Notes: a model not told the origin generated them from the letters alone. A stretch of 64,000 bases of DNA from an uncultured Flavobacteriaceae bacterium (GCA_947494565.1 CANLVG010000001.1:248001-312000), one strand, 5' to 3'; positions 51,630 to 61,984 are shown, counted from the stretch's first letter. Translations and numbers: made by a program.

Positions 51630-52892
51630 ATGTCCTTCGAAAGAATCAGAGAGAAATTGAATATTTTGGCCGACGCCGCTAAATATGATGTTTCCTGCTC
51701 CAGCAGCGGCAGCAAACGCAGCAATACCAATAAGGGCCTGGGAGATAGTTCGGGAATGGGTATTTGCCACAGTTATACCGAAGATGGGCGCTGTGTATCC
51801 TTATTGAAGATTCTCCTGACCAACTATTGCATTTTCGATTGTGCCTATTGTGTAACACGAAAAAGCAATGATATCAAACGTGCTGCCTTCAAGATTCAAG
51901 AGGTGGTCGACTTGACCATTAATTTTTATCGCAGAAATTATATTGAGGGGTTGTTTTTGAGTTCCGGAATTTTCAAGAATCCGGACTATACCATGGAGCG
52001 TTTGGTTGCAGTCGCCAAAAAATTACGGTTAGAAGAAAATTTCAATGGCTATATCCATTTGAAGTCCATTCCAGGGGCAAGCGACGAATTGATGCGTGAA
52101 GCCGGCCTTTGGGCAGATCGGTTGTCGGTAAATATTGAAGTGCCCACCATTTCAGGATTAAAACTACTGGCCCCCGATAAGAAACATGAAGACTTTACCA
52201 AACCTATGCTAAAAGTCAAAACCGAAATCTTACAGTATCAGGCAGAGAAGAAAGTTATTAAAAGTACTCCAAAGTATGCACCTGCAGGACAAAGTACCCA
52301 AATGATCATAGGCGCCACGGGTGAATCGGATAAGGATATCATGTATTCCGCTACGCATTATTACCGGAAATATCATATGAAGCGCGTATACTATTCAGGT
52401 TATGTGCCGGTAGCAGAGGACAATCGCCTACCTGCTATAGGTACACAGGTACCGATGCTACGTGAAAACAGGTTATACCAAACGGATTGGTTGCTCCGCT
52501 TTTATGGTTTTAGCGTTCATGAGATTTTGAATGACAAACATCCGAATCTAGATGTCGAAATCGACCCGAAGTTAAGTTGGGCATTGCGAAATCTACACTA
52601 CTTTCCTATTGATATCAATACGGCGGATAAACATCTTCTAGCCCGAGTGCCTGGATTGGGCATGAAATCGGTGAGCAAAATTTTGAAAGGGCGAAAATTC
52701 AGAAAACTCAACTGGGATCATTTGAAGAAAATAGGAGTGGCTTTGAATAGGGCGAAGTATTTTATTCTCTGTGATTCAAGATATTGGGAACGAAAGGATT
52801 TGCAGGCCGCACAAATCAAGGGAATGATCCTCCAGAACAGTCAGGGCAAGTTCAGGAGTACGCATAGCGCTCAATTGTCATTGTTTAATTAA
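51630..52892 (+). CDS. putative DNA modification/repair radical SAM protein (TIGR03916-type)
   Basis: The 420-residue protein has the radical SAM cluster motif CIFDCAYC (Cys67, Cys71, Cys74, CX3CX2C). It is preceded by a conserved Ser/Gly-rich N-terminus (SCSSSGSKRSN, GDSSGMGICHSYTEDGRCVSLLK). A TIM-barrel-like middle and C-terminal helix-hairpin-helix motifs (DINTADKHLLARVPGLGMKSVSKILKG, about 343-370) give DNA binding. The family is normally paired with a TIGR03915 protein, found here at 53163. It is inferred to be damage-inducible via the adjacent LexA-like repressor. Confidence 0.92.
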   Translation: MSFERIREKLNILADAAKYDVSCSSSGSKRSNTNKGLGDSSGMGICHSYTEDGRCVSLLKILLTNYCIFDCAYCVTRKSNDIKRAAFKIQEVVDLTINFYRRNYIEGLFLSSGIFKNPDYTMERLVAVAKKLRLEENFNGYIHLKSIPGASDELMREAGLWADRLSVNIEVPTISGLKLLAPDKKHEDFTKPMLKVKTEILQYQAEKKVIKSTPKYAPAGQSTQMIIGATGESDKDIMYSATHYYRKYHMKRVYYSGYVPVAEDNRLPAIGTQVPMLRENRLYQTDWLLRFYGFSVHEILNDKHPNLDVEIDPKLSWALRNLHYFPIDINTADKHLLARVPGLGMKSVSKILKGRKFRKLNWDHLKKIGVALNRAKYFILCDSRYWERKDLQAAQIKGMILQNSQGKFRSTHSAQLSLFN

Positions 52893-52904
52893 AAAAGTAA
52901 CGAA

Positions 52905-53132
52905 ATGGACTATTTAGTAACGAGAAGGTTTGAAAATAATCAACAAAAATCCAATTCGCTAATCGAACGTGCGAGATTATCTGTCTTGCATGGCAGTTAT
53001 TTATTTATCGAATGGAAAAGTAGCCTAAGAAGGTATTTTCGGCAGTCGTATGCGCTGACCGAAAGTATTGTAAATCATAAAAGCATCCCTCTAGGCTTGA
53101 CCAAAGGCGACGGGGCAAAACGCCTTTCTTAA
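52905..53132 (+). CDS. doubtful small hypothetical protein
   Basis: A 75-codon frame (MDYLVTRRFENNQQKSN...) fills part of the 270 bp between the two repair genes and starts 12 bp after the radical SAM stop. It is basic, has no recognisable motif, and its 3' end runs through a stable hairpin at 53103-53127. It could be a real small gene, a decayed gene or chance. Confidence 0.25.
   Translation: MDYLVTRRFENNQQKSNSLIERARLSVLHGSYLFIEWKSSLRRYFRQSYALTESIVNHKSIPLGLTKGDGAKRLS
53103..53127 (+). terminator. hairpin between the two repair genes
   Basis: AAAGGCG (53103-53109) pairs with CGCCTTT (53121-53127) around an 11-base loop. Short outer complementarities (CTAG/CTAG, ACC/GGT) may extend it. A weak T-rich stretch follows at 53141-53149. 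It may partly end transcription or process the message before the downstream gene. Confidence 0.45.
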
Positions 53133-53162
53133 GGTCTAGGGGTTGTTTTAATTAAAAAGAAA

Positions 53163-53942
53163 ATGATGAAAGAAGCGAAAATTTTAATTTACGACGGAAG
53201 TTTCAATGGGTTTTTAACCGCGGTATTCAAGACATTTGATGAGCGCATCGAAGTGGCCGATATTCAAAAGAACTCGGAAGCGCAACGTGGGTTGTTCTCC
53301 GACACTGAAACAGTTTTTACGCAAATGGATAAGGCCAAACGTGTATGGAACGGTATTCAGAAGAAAAGTAATTCTGCCATCAAGAACGTCTATTTTGCTT
53401 TTCTCAGTGAGCATAAGGGCATTGAAATGCTCTTGTACCGGTATATCCGAAAATTATTCTCTCCCACTGATATGATGCATTTGAACTTTTCGGACGATAC
53501 CGTATTAAAGATTGATCAGTTGACAAAATCCGTAGGAAGGGAAAAACATCGTATGGAGGCTTTTGTGCGTTTTCAGTTGACACAAGATGGTATTTATTTT
53601 GCCAATATCGAACCCGACTTCGATGTATTACCCTTGATTTCAAAACACTTTCGATCTCGTTATGCCGATCAGCAATGGATGATCTATGACGTAAAACGCA
53701 AATATGGTATTTTTTATGATCTGGATTCCGTGGAAATCGTTTCCCTCGACATCAAAGAGGTCTACGCCAACAGTATTCATAAAAATGACACATTCTCCGG
53801 AATCGAATACGACTACCAAGACCTTTGGAACAATTATTTCAAGAGTACGAACATCAAATCACGTATCAACAGAAAATTACATACCCAACACGTTCCGAAA
53901 CGATATTGGAAGTACCTCTCCGAAAAGAAGCAAGCTGTTTAA
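53163..53942 (+). CDS. TIGR03915-type DNA metabolism/repair protein
   Basis: The 259-residue protein begins MMKEAKILIYDGSFNGFLTAVFKTF, the characteristic opening (YDGSFEGFL-like), and includes FLSEHKGIEMLLYRYIRKLF, VGREKHRMEAFVRFQLTQDGIYFANIEPDFDVLPLISKHFRSRYADQQW and a C-terminal YDYQDLWNNYFKSTNI block. This family always co-occurs with the TIGR03916 radical SAM protein, and the two are presumed to act together on DNA damage. Activity is not established. Confidence 0.9.
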   Translation: MMKEAKILIYDGSFNGFLTAVFKTFDERIEVADIQKNSEAQRGLFSDTETVFTQMDKAKRVWNGIQKKSNSAIKNVYFAFLSEHKGIEMLLYRYIRKLFSPTDMMHLNFSDDTVLKIDQLTKSVGREKHRMEAFVRFQLTQDGIYFANIEPDFDVLPLISKHFRSRYADQQWMIYDVKRKYGIFYDLDSVEIVSLDIKEVYANSIHKNDTFSGIEYDYQDLWNNYFKSTNIKSRINRKLHTQHVPKRYWKYLSEKKQAV

Positions 53943-53959
53943 GCTAGAGTTGATATCGC

Positions 53960-54862
53960 TTAGGGTCTTTCGTACCCTCTTATCTTAGCAAAAAAATCAG
54001 CGCGCATCGTATCCGCCTTAAAATCCTTGTAGTAGTAGACAGTGCGGTTGCCATTGTCTTTAGAAGTCTTGATTTCTACTTCTTCCATCCATTCCGGGTG
54101 CAAAAAGGCGTTGATGATCGACAGATCCCATATCGTGCGACTTGTTCGTCCCCCATCGATATGATCATCCCAGATTTTCAGTAAAAAATCACCTAGAAAA
54201 TGGTTTTCCATTTTGCTGCGACTTTCATCGTAGTCGAATGTCATTTTAGAAGCGACGCTTACAGGAATGATATGCATCTCAACAGCTGAAAACAACAAGT
54301 GGTTCAAGGCATATTGATCCATAGCGCAGTTAAAATCATCTTTTCTGAGAATCCCTTTTTCAAAATCATATGTTGTACCCAACCAATAAAGTTTGATATG
54401 CTCGGCTATAGATGGGTCTATAAATACGGCCGAGGCAACATTGGTCAAGGCGCCCAGTGCAATGACATTTAATTTTCCACCCTCTTTCTGTGCTTTGGCC
54501 TGGTTGATGATTTCATAGGCAGCTGCGGAATGTTGGGCACGATCACCCCAATCATACATTCGGGCGGCGCCACCACGCTTCAAGGGTATGTCTAAGCCCA
54601 TTATGCCTAATAACATCTGATTGAGCCTGTGACTATCCTCCATACTTTTTGGAGTAGTCCAATGCGCGGTTTGCCATTGCGCCGCATTAAGTGCGGTTAC
54701 TTCGACATCAGAATTCATCAAAATGATGCTCAGCGCAAACAGGTCATCCACTTCATTTGCCGTATCGGCATCCACTAGCACTTTGGTTTTCCCTTGACCC
54801 AGAAGGCATTGGGCGCATACAATTCCACATATCAGCAAGAGTCGAGCAGTGATTTTTTTCAT
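53960..54862 (-). CDS. nucleoside hydrolase (IunH-like, secreted)
   Basis: The 300-residue protein has a signal peptide (to about 23, CLLGQG) and the nucleoside hydrolase Ca-binding motif LVDADTANEVDDLFAL (Asp31, Asp33, Asp39, Asp40). The canonical DTDPGxDD is altered to DADTANEVDD. VIALGALTNVASAV and a C-terminal region with WDLSIINAFLHPEW follow. It would hydrolyse ribonucleosides in the periplasm, or a related substrate. Confidence 0.85.
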   Translation of the reverse strand: MKKITARLLLICGIVCAQCLLGQGKTKVLVDADTANEVDDLFALSIILMNSDVEVTALNAAQWQTAHWTTPKSMEDSHRLNQMLLGIMGLDIPLKRGGAARMYDWGDRAQHSAAAYEIINQAKAQKEGGKLNVIALGALTNVASAVFIDPSIAEHIKLYWLGTTYDFEKGILRKDDFNCAMDQYALNHLLFSAVEMHIIPVSVASKMTFDYDESRSKMENHFLGDFLLKIWDDHIDGGRTSRTIWDLSIINAFLHPEWMEEVEIKTSKDNGNRTVYYYKDFKADTMRADFFAKIRGYERP

Positions 54863-54910
54863 GACCTTTTTTGGATTATTACTTCCTAAAAATAGGTATT
54901 TACGCCATAC

Positions 54911-55480
54911 TTACTTTGAACGCTCCCCTACAAAATGATCGCTCTGACTTTTGAAAAGTACATTAAAAGTAGTTAGACTGCCGTAGATGCGGGTGATATA
55001 TTGCTGTAGGTCCACTTTCTCTTGGTCATCCAAATTTTTAGTGGAGTTGATTTTTTGCTCCATAACACGGATACGGTCACGAACCATTACAATTTTATGG
55101 AAAAAAGTAGCCATAGGTATTTCCTTAGTGGAGAGATTGCTATCCTTAGGTTCTAAAATCAGATTTCCGCCTTTCCACTTATCCGCTATGGGGATCAAGG
55201 AGGAGGCATCGCTCCACCTTCTTAAAATTGAGATCAATGACTGCTCCACTTCCGAAAAGCTGATGGTATCCACTTCATCCTCCACCGCTTCAATAATCTC
55301 AAAATCGGAATCCAAATCAATCGTTTCCAATCCGTTTTCCATAAAAGTCACCCAATAATGTTTGGCCGTAACATTGGTCACCACACCTTTTCCATATTCG
55401 TTATGGTCAATACGAGACCCTATTCCCAGTAATTGCATTCGCTTGCTTTTAAGTTCAGCTTCAAAGTTAAAATCTAACAT
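54911..55480 (-). CDS. conserved hypothetical protein with SH3-like start
   Basis: The 189-residue cytoplasmic protein has an N-terminal KOW/SH3-like segment (GIGSRIDHNEYGKGVVTNVTAKHYWVTFMENGLETIDL, about 20-58) and an otherwise helical remainder (EVEQSLISILRRWSD, ATFFHKIVMVRDRIRVMEQKINS). I do not know a function. It is divergent from uvrA with a 77 bp gap, so their promoters lie close together. Confidence 0.7.
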   Translation of the reverse strand: MLDFNFEAELKSKRMQLLGIGSRIDHNEYGKGVVTNVTAKHYWVTFMENGLETIDLDSDFEIIEAVEDEVDTISFSEVEQSLISILRRWSDASSLIPIADKWKGGNLILEPKDSNLSTKEIPMATFFHKIVMVRDRIRVMEQKINSTKNLDDQEKVDLQQYITRIYGSLTTFNVLFKSQSDHFVGERSK

Positions 55481-55532
55481 TTAAATAACAAAAACGAATT
55501 CTCCCTACTTCCGTTTTTGGCCACCAAAATCG

Positions 55533-55540
55533 TACTTTTG
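55533..55540 (+). promoter_or_regulatory. TACTTTTG -7 box of uvrA
   Basis: This is a perfect TANNTTTG followed by C, 17 bp before the ATG at 55558. The GGAATWATTCC operator seen at 51550-51620 is not present here. Confidence 0.45.
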
Positions 55541-55557
55541 CAACTTTGCTTTGAAAG

Positions 55558-58389
55558 ATGATCAATTACGAAGAAAATATAGAAGTCAAAGGTGCCCGTG
55601 TTCATAATTTAAAGAACATCGATGTTACGATTCCTAGAGAGAAACTAGTAGTTATTACCGGTTTGTCCGGTAGTGGTAAATCATCTTTGGCGTTCGACAC
55701 GATATACGCAGAGGGCCAAAGACGGTACATCGAGACCTTTTCGGCCTATGCCCGCCAGTTTTTGGGAGGGTTGGAACGACCTGATGTCGATAAAATCGAC
55801 GGCCTCTCACCCGTCATCGCTATTGAACAAAAAACGACGTCCAAGTCGCCACGTTCAACCGTAGGAACTATTACGGAGATCTATGATTTTCTACGTTTGC
55901 TCTTCGCAAGAGCCGGCGATGCCTACAGTTATAACACAGGTGAAAAAATGGTCAGCTACAGTGATGAGCAAATCAAAATGCTGATCAAGACCGATTATGA
56001 TGGCAAAAAGGTCAATGTTCTGGCCCCTGTGATCAAATCGAGAAAGGGGCATTATCGCGAACTCTTCGAGCATATTGCAAAACAGGGTTTTGTCAAAGTG
56101 CGGGTTGATGGTGAGGTCATCGATATTGTCAAGGGAATGAAAGTAGACCGCTACAAAACCCATGACATCGAAATCGTCATCGATCGCCTAAAAGTCAGCG
56201 ACACCGAAGAGACCGACAAGCGCTTGACCGAAACCATTCATACAGCGATGTACAGTGGTGATAATGTATTGATGGTCTTAGAAGAAGGCGCTGAGGAAGC
56301 ACGCTATTTCAGTAGGGATTTGATGTGCCCTACAACTGGTATCTCCTACCCCACTCCTGAACCGAATACGTTCTCCTTCAATTCCCCAAAAGGGATGTGT
56401 CCGCATTGTAACGGACTAGGGCATGTATACGAAGTCAATGTGCAAAAAATATTTCCCGATAAAAAGAAATCCATCAAGAATGGTGGTATTGCACCTTTAG
56501 GCGAATACAAAAAATCGTGGGCTTTCAAACAAATTGAGACCATAGCCCAACGCTACCAATTTGAACTGACCGATCCCATTTCCAAAATTCCAGATGCGGC
56601 TATGGAGGTGCTGTTGAACGGCGGAGTGGAAAATTTTGAGGTCGATTCGAAAAGTTTGGGAGTTAAACGAACCTACAAAATAGACTATGAAGGGATATCC
56701 AACTTCATTAAGAGTCAGTTTGAGGAGGCGGCGTCCACCTCGATCAAGCGCTGGGCCAAAGAGTATATGGATCGGATTTCTTGCCCTACTTGTAAAGGTA
56801 CGCGACTACGCAAGGAATCACTGAATTTCAAGATATACCAAAAGAATATCGCGGAATTGGCCCATATGGATATTGCCGAGTTGGCGGATTTTTTCACCGA
56901 GTTGGATGGGAAACTTTCTGGAAACCAATTTAAGATCGCTGAAGAAATTTTGAAGGAAATCAGAACGCGCATCCAATTTCTATTGGATGTAGGGCTCGAT
57001 TACCTATCGTTAAATCGCAGTTCGAAATCCCTTTCTGGGGGTGAAGCGCAGCGCATTCGATTAGCCACCCAAATCGGATCTCAGCTAGTTGGTGTATTAT
57101 ACATTTTGGATGAACCCAGCATTGGACTCCATCAACGTGACAATGGGCGTTTGATCCAGTCACTTGAATCGCTAAGGGATATTGGCAACTCGGTCATCGT
57201 CGTAGAGCATGACCGTGATATGATAGAACGCGCCGATCATGTTATCGATATTGGCCCAAAAGCAGGTCGACACGGAGGCGAAATCATATCTCAAGGCCTT
57301 CCGAAGGAATTGATTCTAGAGAACACACTTACTGCCGACTATATTACTGGTAAAAAGGAAATCGCCGTGCCCGAAAAAAGAAGGAAGGGTAATGGAAAGA
57401 AAATAGTGCTATCGGGTTGCACTGGTAATAATCTTAAAGATGTGACCATTGAACTCCCGTTGGGTCAAATGATCGGGGTGACCGGCGTTTCAGGTAGTGG
57501 AAAATCCACCTTGATCAATGAAACCCTCTACCCCATTATGAATGCCCATTACTTCAATGGGGTAAAAAAGCCGATGCCCTATAAAAAGATTAAGGGACTC
57601 GAGCATATCGATAAGGTCATCGATATCAATCAGAGCCCGATCGGGCGTACGCCAAGGTCGAATCCGGCAACCTATACCGGGACCTTTAGCGAAATTCGCT
57701 CTCTTTTTGCCAAAACTCCAGAGGCCGCCATACGAGGGTACAAACCAGGTAGGTTTAGCTTTAATGTGAACGGCGGACGCTGCGAGACCTGTCAAGGGGG
57801 CGGACTTCGGGTCATAGAGATGAATTTCTTGCCGGATGTCTATGTGGAATGTGAGACCTGCAATGGCAAAAGGTTCAATAGGGAAACCTTGGAAATACGA
57901 TACAAAGGAAAGTCCATAGCCGATGTATTGGAAATGACGATAGATGAAGCTGTTGAGTTTTTTGAAAATATCCCTAAGATCTATCGGAAGCTCAAAACCA
58001 TTCAGGATGTCGGGCTGGGGTATATCTCGTTAGGGCAACAATCGACTACCCTTTCAGGTGGTGAAGCACAACGTATAAAATTGGCCACCGAACTGTCTAA
58101 GAGGGATACGGGCAATACGTTTTACATTTTGGACGAGCCCACCACAGGTCTTCATTTTGAAGATATTCGTGTACTAATGGAAGTTCTTAATCGTTTGGTA
58201 GACAAAGGAAATACCATTTTGGTCATCGAACACAATATGGATGTCATTAAAATGACCGATTATATCATCGATATCGGCTATGAAGGTGGACGCGGCGGAG
58301 GAAATGTAGTGGCCAAAGGTACGCCGGAACAGGTAGCAAAAGACAAAAAAAGCTATACGGCAAAGTTTTTGATAAAAGAATTGAATTAA
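55558..58389 (+). CDS. uvrA: excinuclease ABC subunit A
   Basis: The 943-residue damage-recognition ATPase of nucleotide excision repair has two ABC modules: Walker [15 protein letters not shown] (about 34-47) and [14 protein letters not shown] (about 642-655). ABC signatures are [12 protein letters not shown] and [12 protein letters not shown], with Walker B motifs [13 protein letters not shown] and [13 protein letters not shown]. Zinc modules are [21 protein letters not shown] and CETCQGGG...[10 protein letters not shown]. Length is standard. It is preceded by its own promoter box. Confidence 0.98.
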   Translation: MINYEENIEVKGARVHNLKNIDVTIPREKLVVITGLSGSGKSSLAFDTIYAEGQRRYIETFSAYARQFLGGLERPDVDKIDGLSPVIAIEQKTTSKSPRSTVGTITEIYDFLRLLFARAGDAYSYNTGEKMVSYSDEQIKMLIKTDYDGKKVNVLAPVIKSRKGHYRELFEHIAKQGFVKVRVDGEVIDIVKGMKVDRYKTHDIEIVIDRLKVSDTEETDKRLTETIHTAMYSGDNVLMVLEEGAEEARYFSRDLMCPTTGISYPTPEPNTFSFNSPKGMCPHCNGLGHVYEVNVQKIFPDKKKSIKNGGIAPLGEYKKSWAFKQIETIAQRYQFELTDPISKIPDAAMEVLLNGGVENFEVDSKSLGVKRTYKIDYEGISNFIKSQFEEAASTSIKRWAKEYMDRISCPTCKGTRLRKESLNFKIYQKNIAELAHMDIAELADFFTELDGKLSGNQFKIAEEILKEIRTRIQFLLDVGLDYLSLNRSSKSLSGGEAQRIRLATQIGSQLVGVLYILDEPSIGLHQRDNGRLIQSLESLRDIGNSVIVVEHDRDMIERADHVIDIGPKAGRHGGEIISQGLPKELILENTLTADYITGKKEIAVPEKRRKGNGKKIVLSGCTGNNLKDVTIELPLGQMIGVTGVSGSGKSTLINETLYPIMNAHYFNGVKKPMPYKKIKGLEHIDKVIDINQSPIGRTPRSNPATYTGTFSEIRSLFAKTPEAAIRGYKPGRFSFNVNGGRCETCQGGGLRVIEMNFLPDVYVECETCNGKRFNRETLEIRYKGKSIADVLEMTIDEAVEFFENIPKIYRKLKTIQDVGLGYISLGQQSTTLSGGEAQRIKLATELSKRDTGNTFYILDEPTTGLHFEDIRVLMEVLNRLVDKGNTILVIEHNMDVIKMTDYIIDIGYEGGRGGGNVVAKGTPEQVAKDKKSYTAKFLIKELN

Positions 58390-58444
58390 GCAACATTTAA
58401 TTTGAGGTGGAATCCACTCAAGAAAGTGTTCACAAAAAATAAGT

Positions 58445-59131
58445 ATGAGAAAAGAGCAACATCACAAAGGATGGAATGAAATCAAAACCAATGATTCTTG
58501 GGCTTTGTTCAAGATTATGGGCGAGTTTGTAAACGGGTTTGAGCGTATGAGCCTCATAGGCCCATGTGTTTCCATCTTCGGTTCGGCTCGCACAAAAGAA
58601 AACGCTCCTTACTATCAATTGGCGGTCGATATCGCACAGAGTATTGCAGAAGCCGGTTATGGGGTGATTACCGGAGGTGGCCCTGGAATAATGGAAGCCG
58701 GTAACCGTGGGGCGAATTTAGCGGGCGGCACCTCAGTAGGATTAAATATCGATCTTCCGTTTGAACAGCACGACAACCCATATATTGACTCCGATAAGAG
58801 TTTGGATTTTGATTATTTCTTCGTACGTAAAGTGATGTTCGTTAAATATTCCCAGGGGTTCGTGGTCATGCCAGGTGGTTTCGGTACGTTGGATGAACTT
58901 TTTGAGGCGATTACCCTCATACAAACCCATAAGATCGAGCGATTCCCTATTATCCTAGTAGGTACCGAGTTTTGGAGCGGATTGTTCGATTGGGTGAAAA
59001 ACACCATGCTCAATGCCGGTAACATTAGCACTGAAGACCTTGACTTGATCAAACTGGTAGATACGAAAGAAGAGGTGGTTGCGATTATCGATGCCTTTTA
59101 TAAGGGACATGCTCTCAGTCCTAATTTCTAA
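58445..59131 (+). CDS. LOG-family (TIGR00730) Rossmann-fold nucleotide hydrolase
   Basis: The 228-residue protein has the family motifs GGGPGIMEAGNRGA (about 77-90) and PGGFGTLDELFEAITL (about 141-156). Members release bases from nucleoside 5'-monophosphates, including cytokinin activation in plants; bacterial ones act in purine salvage. The next gene starts immediately after its stop codon (TAA-ATG), so they are coupled. Confidence 0.92.
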   Translation: MRKEQHHKGWNEIKTNDSWALFKIMGEFVNGFERMSLIGPCVSIFGSARTKENAPYYQLAVDIAQSIAEAGYGVITGGGPGIMEAGNRGANLAGGTSVGLNIDLPFEQHDNPYIDSDKSLDFDYFFVRKVMFVKYSQGFVVMPGGFGTLDELFEAITLIQTHKIERFPIILVGTEFWSGLFDWVKNTMLNAGNISTEDLDLIKLVDTKEEVVAIIDAFYKGHALSPNF

Positions 59132-61984
59132 ATGGGCGGTCACAAAAAAATAAAATTATGCTACGGCATATTTATCATAGCACTACTGCTACCCTTGGGC
59201 GAGTTATGCGGTCAACATATCAATTTGGTGAATGCTACGCTAAATGATGACACCCATGAGTTGTCCATACAGCAAGAGTTCACCTACAACAATACTTCAA
59301 AAAAAACGCTTGATACCCTTTACTTTAATGATTGGGCGAATGCCTATGCCGATAAAAATACCGCTCTCGCCAAAAGTTTTACAAGGCAATTCAAAAAAAG
59401 CCTTCACTTGGCCAAGGACACTGAAAGAGGGCATACCGAAATATTGAGCATTGTAGACTACGATTACAAAGGAGTGCAATGGGAACGTATGTCAGGCCAG
59501 GATATTATTGGAATACAACTGAATCAACCCTTATTGCCCGGTGCATCGACCCATTTGTTCATTACCTACAATGTAAAGCTTCCCCCTAACAAGTATACTC
59601 CTTATGGATATACAGGGAATAAGGAATACTACCTGAAAGATTGGTATTTGACACCTGCCATGTTCGATGGAAAATGGCACCTGTATTCCAATAAAAACCT
59701 TGAGGATCTCTACACGGACATCACGGACACCAATATCAATTTGGTCTACCCTGATAGTCTTTACCTATCTTCTAATTTCAGGAGCTCGGGGAATGCCCAG
59801 TTTCCAAATGGGCAACGCATACAACTCAATGCAAGCCGACAGAAAAACTGTGAAATCATATTGAGTAAGACCAAACGCTTCACCACGCACATCACACCTT
59901 ATGCAACTGTCGTTACGGATATCAACGTAAATAAGTATGACCCTGTTTTACAAGGTATTTCGATCAACAATGTGGTAAAGTTCATTTACGAAAACCTCGG
60001 TAAATATCCGCACCCTAGATTATTGGTGAGTGAAATAGATTATAATAAGAATCCGTTGTACGGAATCAATCAATTACCCTCTTTCATTAGGCCCTACGAC
60101 CCTCAGTTTCAATTTGAGATGAAGTTCTTGAAAACCGCCCTGATCAACATTCTTGAAGAAACGCTGTATCTAGACCCTCGAAAAGAGCAATGGCTGGCCG
60201 ATGCCATAGCCAATTACCTCATGATCGCATACGTGGAAGCGCACTACCCCGATCAGAAGCTTTTAGGAAAACTGGCAAAGATATGGGGAGTGCGTAGTTT
60301 CAATTTGGCAAAAATGGGTTTCAACGAGCAGTATCCCTTTTTATACATGCTCACGGCAAGACGAAATTTAGATCAACCCCTTATTACCTCTAACGATTCA
60401 TTGATCCGGTTCAATCAAAAAATCGCCAATAAATATAAAGCTGGCCTAGGTCTCTCCTATTTAGCCAGTTACGTCGGTAAAGAAAAAGTAGACGAGAGTA
60501 TCAAGACCTTCTATAAGTTTTACCAATTGAACCGTGTGAAGGTGTTGGATTTCGAATCGATTTTGAAACGTTCCGCCGATCAAAATATCGATTGGTTTTT
60601 CAACAACTATGTGTATTCTGATCGTCGCATAGACTACAAAATCAAAAAAGTGGAAAAGGACAACGACTCGTTAACCCTTACGATTAAGAACAAAGAAGGT
60701 ACCGTCGTACCCATCTCTTTATTTGGTTTAAAAAATGACTCGGTTATCTCAAAATATTGGTTTTCGGGAATCGAAAAGGAAAAAAAATTCACTATTCCCC
60801 GAAACGGGGAAGAACGTTTGGTGCTGAACTATGACCAAAAAATACCAGAATTTAATCAGCGTGACAACTGGAAATCATTAGGGGGCTTTTTCTCCGGCAA
60901 TAAAAAATTGAAGCTTACCTTTCTTCAAGATTCCGAAAATCCGTACTTAAACCAGGTTTTTTATACGCCGGTACTCGAGTTCAACATTTACGATGGATGG
61001 ACACCCGGTATGCGACTCCATAATAAAACCTTGTTGGAGCGTCCTTTTGTATTTGATGTTTCGCCATCCTATTCCTTTCGTGAGCAGGCTTTTGTGGGCA
61101 GCGGTAGTATTTCATACCGAAAATACCTCAGTAAAACAGGGTTATATGTTGCCAACTATCGTCTCGGGGGGTCTAGCAGGCATTTCAATGTCAACTCACG
61201 CTACTCCACTTTCACCCCTTCGCTCAGTTTCGGTTGGCGTCCTGATTTGATATCGAACAAACGTCAGTCACTTTCGTTCAGATACCTGAACATCTTCAGG
61301 GATATTGATCCGAGTTTAACCGACATACGAAATGATCCCGAAAATCCCGATTACAGCGTATTCAATGTGCGGTACGCCAATATCGACAATAACATCATTA
61401 ACTTTAAATACACCCTACTCGACTTCCAGTATGGTGGGGATTTCACTAAACTATCCGCACAATTTGAATACCGTTGGCTTTTTCAAAGCAATCGGCAATT
61501 AAATCTCCGTTTTTATGGAGGAAAGTTTTTGAGGAACAAAACCAACTCTGACTTTTTCAGTTTTGCTTTGGACCGACCAACCGATTATCTTTTTGATTAT
61601 GGATATTTGGGTCGGTCTGAGGACTCCGGTATCTACAGCCAGCAGATCATTATCGCTGAAGGTGGTTTCAAATCTTTTCTTGATGAGCGCTATCGCTTTG
61701 CCGACGATTGGATTGCTACCGCCAATGCCAGTGTGAACCTATGGCGTTGGATAGAATTGTATGGCGACATAGGAATGGTCAAAAATAGAGGGCTGCGAGA
61801 AAAGTTTGTTTATGACTCAGGTATTCGCCTTAATTTGGTCACCGATTATTTCGAACTGTATTTTCCATTGTATTCGAACAACGGATGGGAAATTGCAGAA
61901 CCCGATTATGGCGAAAGAATACGGTTCATCATCACCGTAAGCCCTAAGACCCTGCTCGGTCTCTTCAATAGAAAATGGTTTTAG
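59132..61984 (+). CDS. M1-peptidase-like protein lacking the zinc site, fused to an outer-membrane barrel
   Basis: The 950-residue protein has an N-terminal signal (LCYGIFIIALLLPLGELCG). An M1-aminopeptidase-like part covers about 30-500, with beta-sandwich N-terminus, the GAMEN-equivalent LYGIN at 309-313 and WLADAIANY (354-362) in place of WLNEGFATY. No HEXXH occurs (the region reads TALINILEETL). From about 600 the sequence is a strand-rich barrel (PVLEFNIYDGWTPGMRL, ANYRLGGSSRHF, NLRFYGGKFL, GIRLNLVTDYFELYFPL) ending in TLLGLFNRKWF. It is probably an outer-membrane protein with a periplasmic or surface pseudopeptidase domain. Confidence 0.75.
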   Translation: MGGHKKIKLCYGIFIIALLLPLGELCGQHINLVNATLNDDTHELSIQQEFTYNNTSKKTLDTLYFNDWANAYADKNTALAKSFTRQFKKSLHLAKDTERGHTEILSIVDYDYKGVQWERMSGQDIIGIQLNQPLLPGASTHLFITYNVKLPPNKYTPYGYTGNKEYYLKDWYLTPAMFDGKWHLYSNKNLEDLYTDITDTNINLVYPDSLYLSSNFRSSGNAQFPNGQRIQLNASRQKNCEIILSKTKRFTTHITPYATVVTDINVNKYDPVLQGISINNVVKFIYENLGKYPHPRLLVSEIDYNKNPLYGINQLPSFIRPYDPQFQFEMKFLKTALINILEETLYLDPRKEQWLADAIANYLMIAYVEAHYPDQKLLGKLAKIWGVRSFNLAKMGFNEQYPFLYMLTARRNLDQPLITSNDSLIRFNQKIANKYKAGLGLSYLASYVGKEKVDESIKTFYKFYQLNRVKVLDFESILKRSADQNIDWFFNNYVYSDRRIDYKIKKVEKDNDSLTLTIKNKEGTVVPISLFGLKNDSVISKYWFSGIEKEKKFTIPRNGEERLVLNYDQKIPEFNQRDNWKSLGGFFSGNKKLKLTFLQDSENPYLNQVFYTPVLEFNIYDGWTPGMRLHNKTLLERPFVFDVSPSYSFREQAFVGSGSISYRKYLSKTGLYVANYRLGGSSRHFNVNSRYSTFTPSLSFGWRPDLISNKRQSLSFRYLNIFRDIDPSLTDIRNDPENPDYSVFNVRYANIDNNIINFKYTLLDFQYGGDFTKLSAQFEYRWLFQSNRQLNLRFYGGKFLRNKTNSDFFSFALDRPTDYLFDYGYLGRSEDSGIYSQQIIIAEGGFKSFLDERYRFADDWIATANASVNLWRWIELYGDIGMVKNRGLREKFVYDSGIRLNLVTDYFELYFPLYSNNGWEIAEPDYGERIRFIITVSPKTLLGLFNRKWF

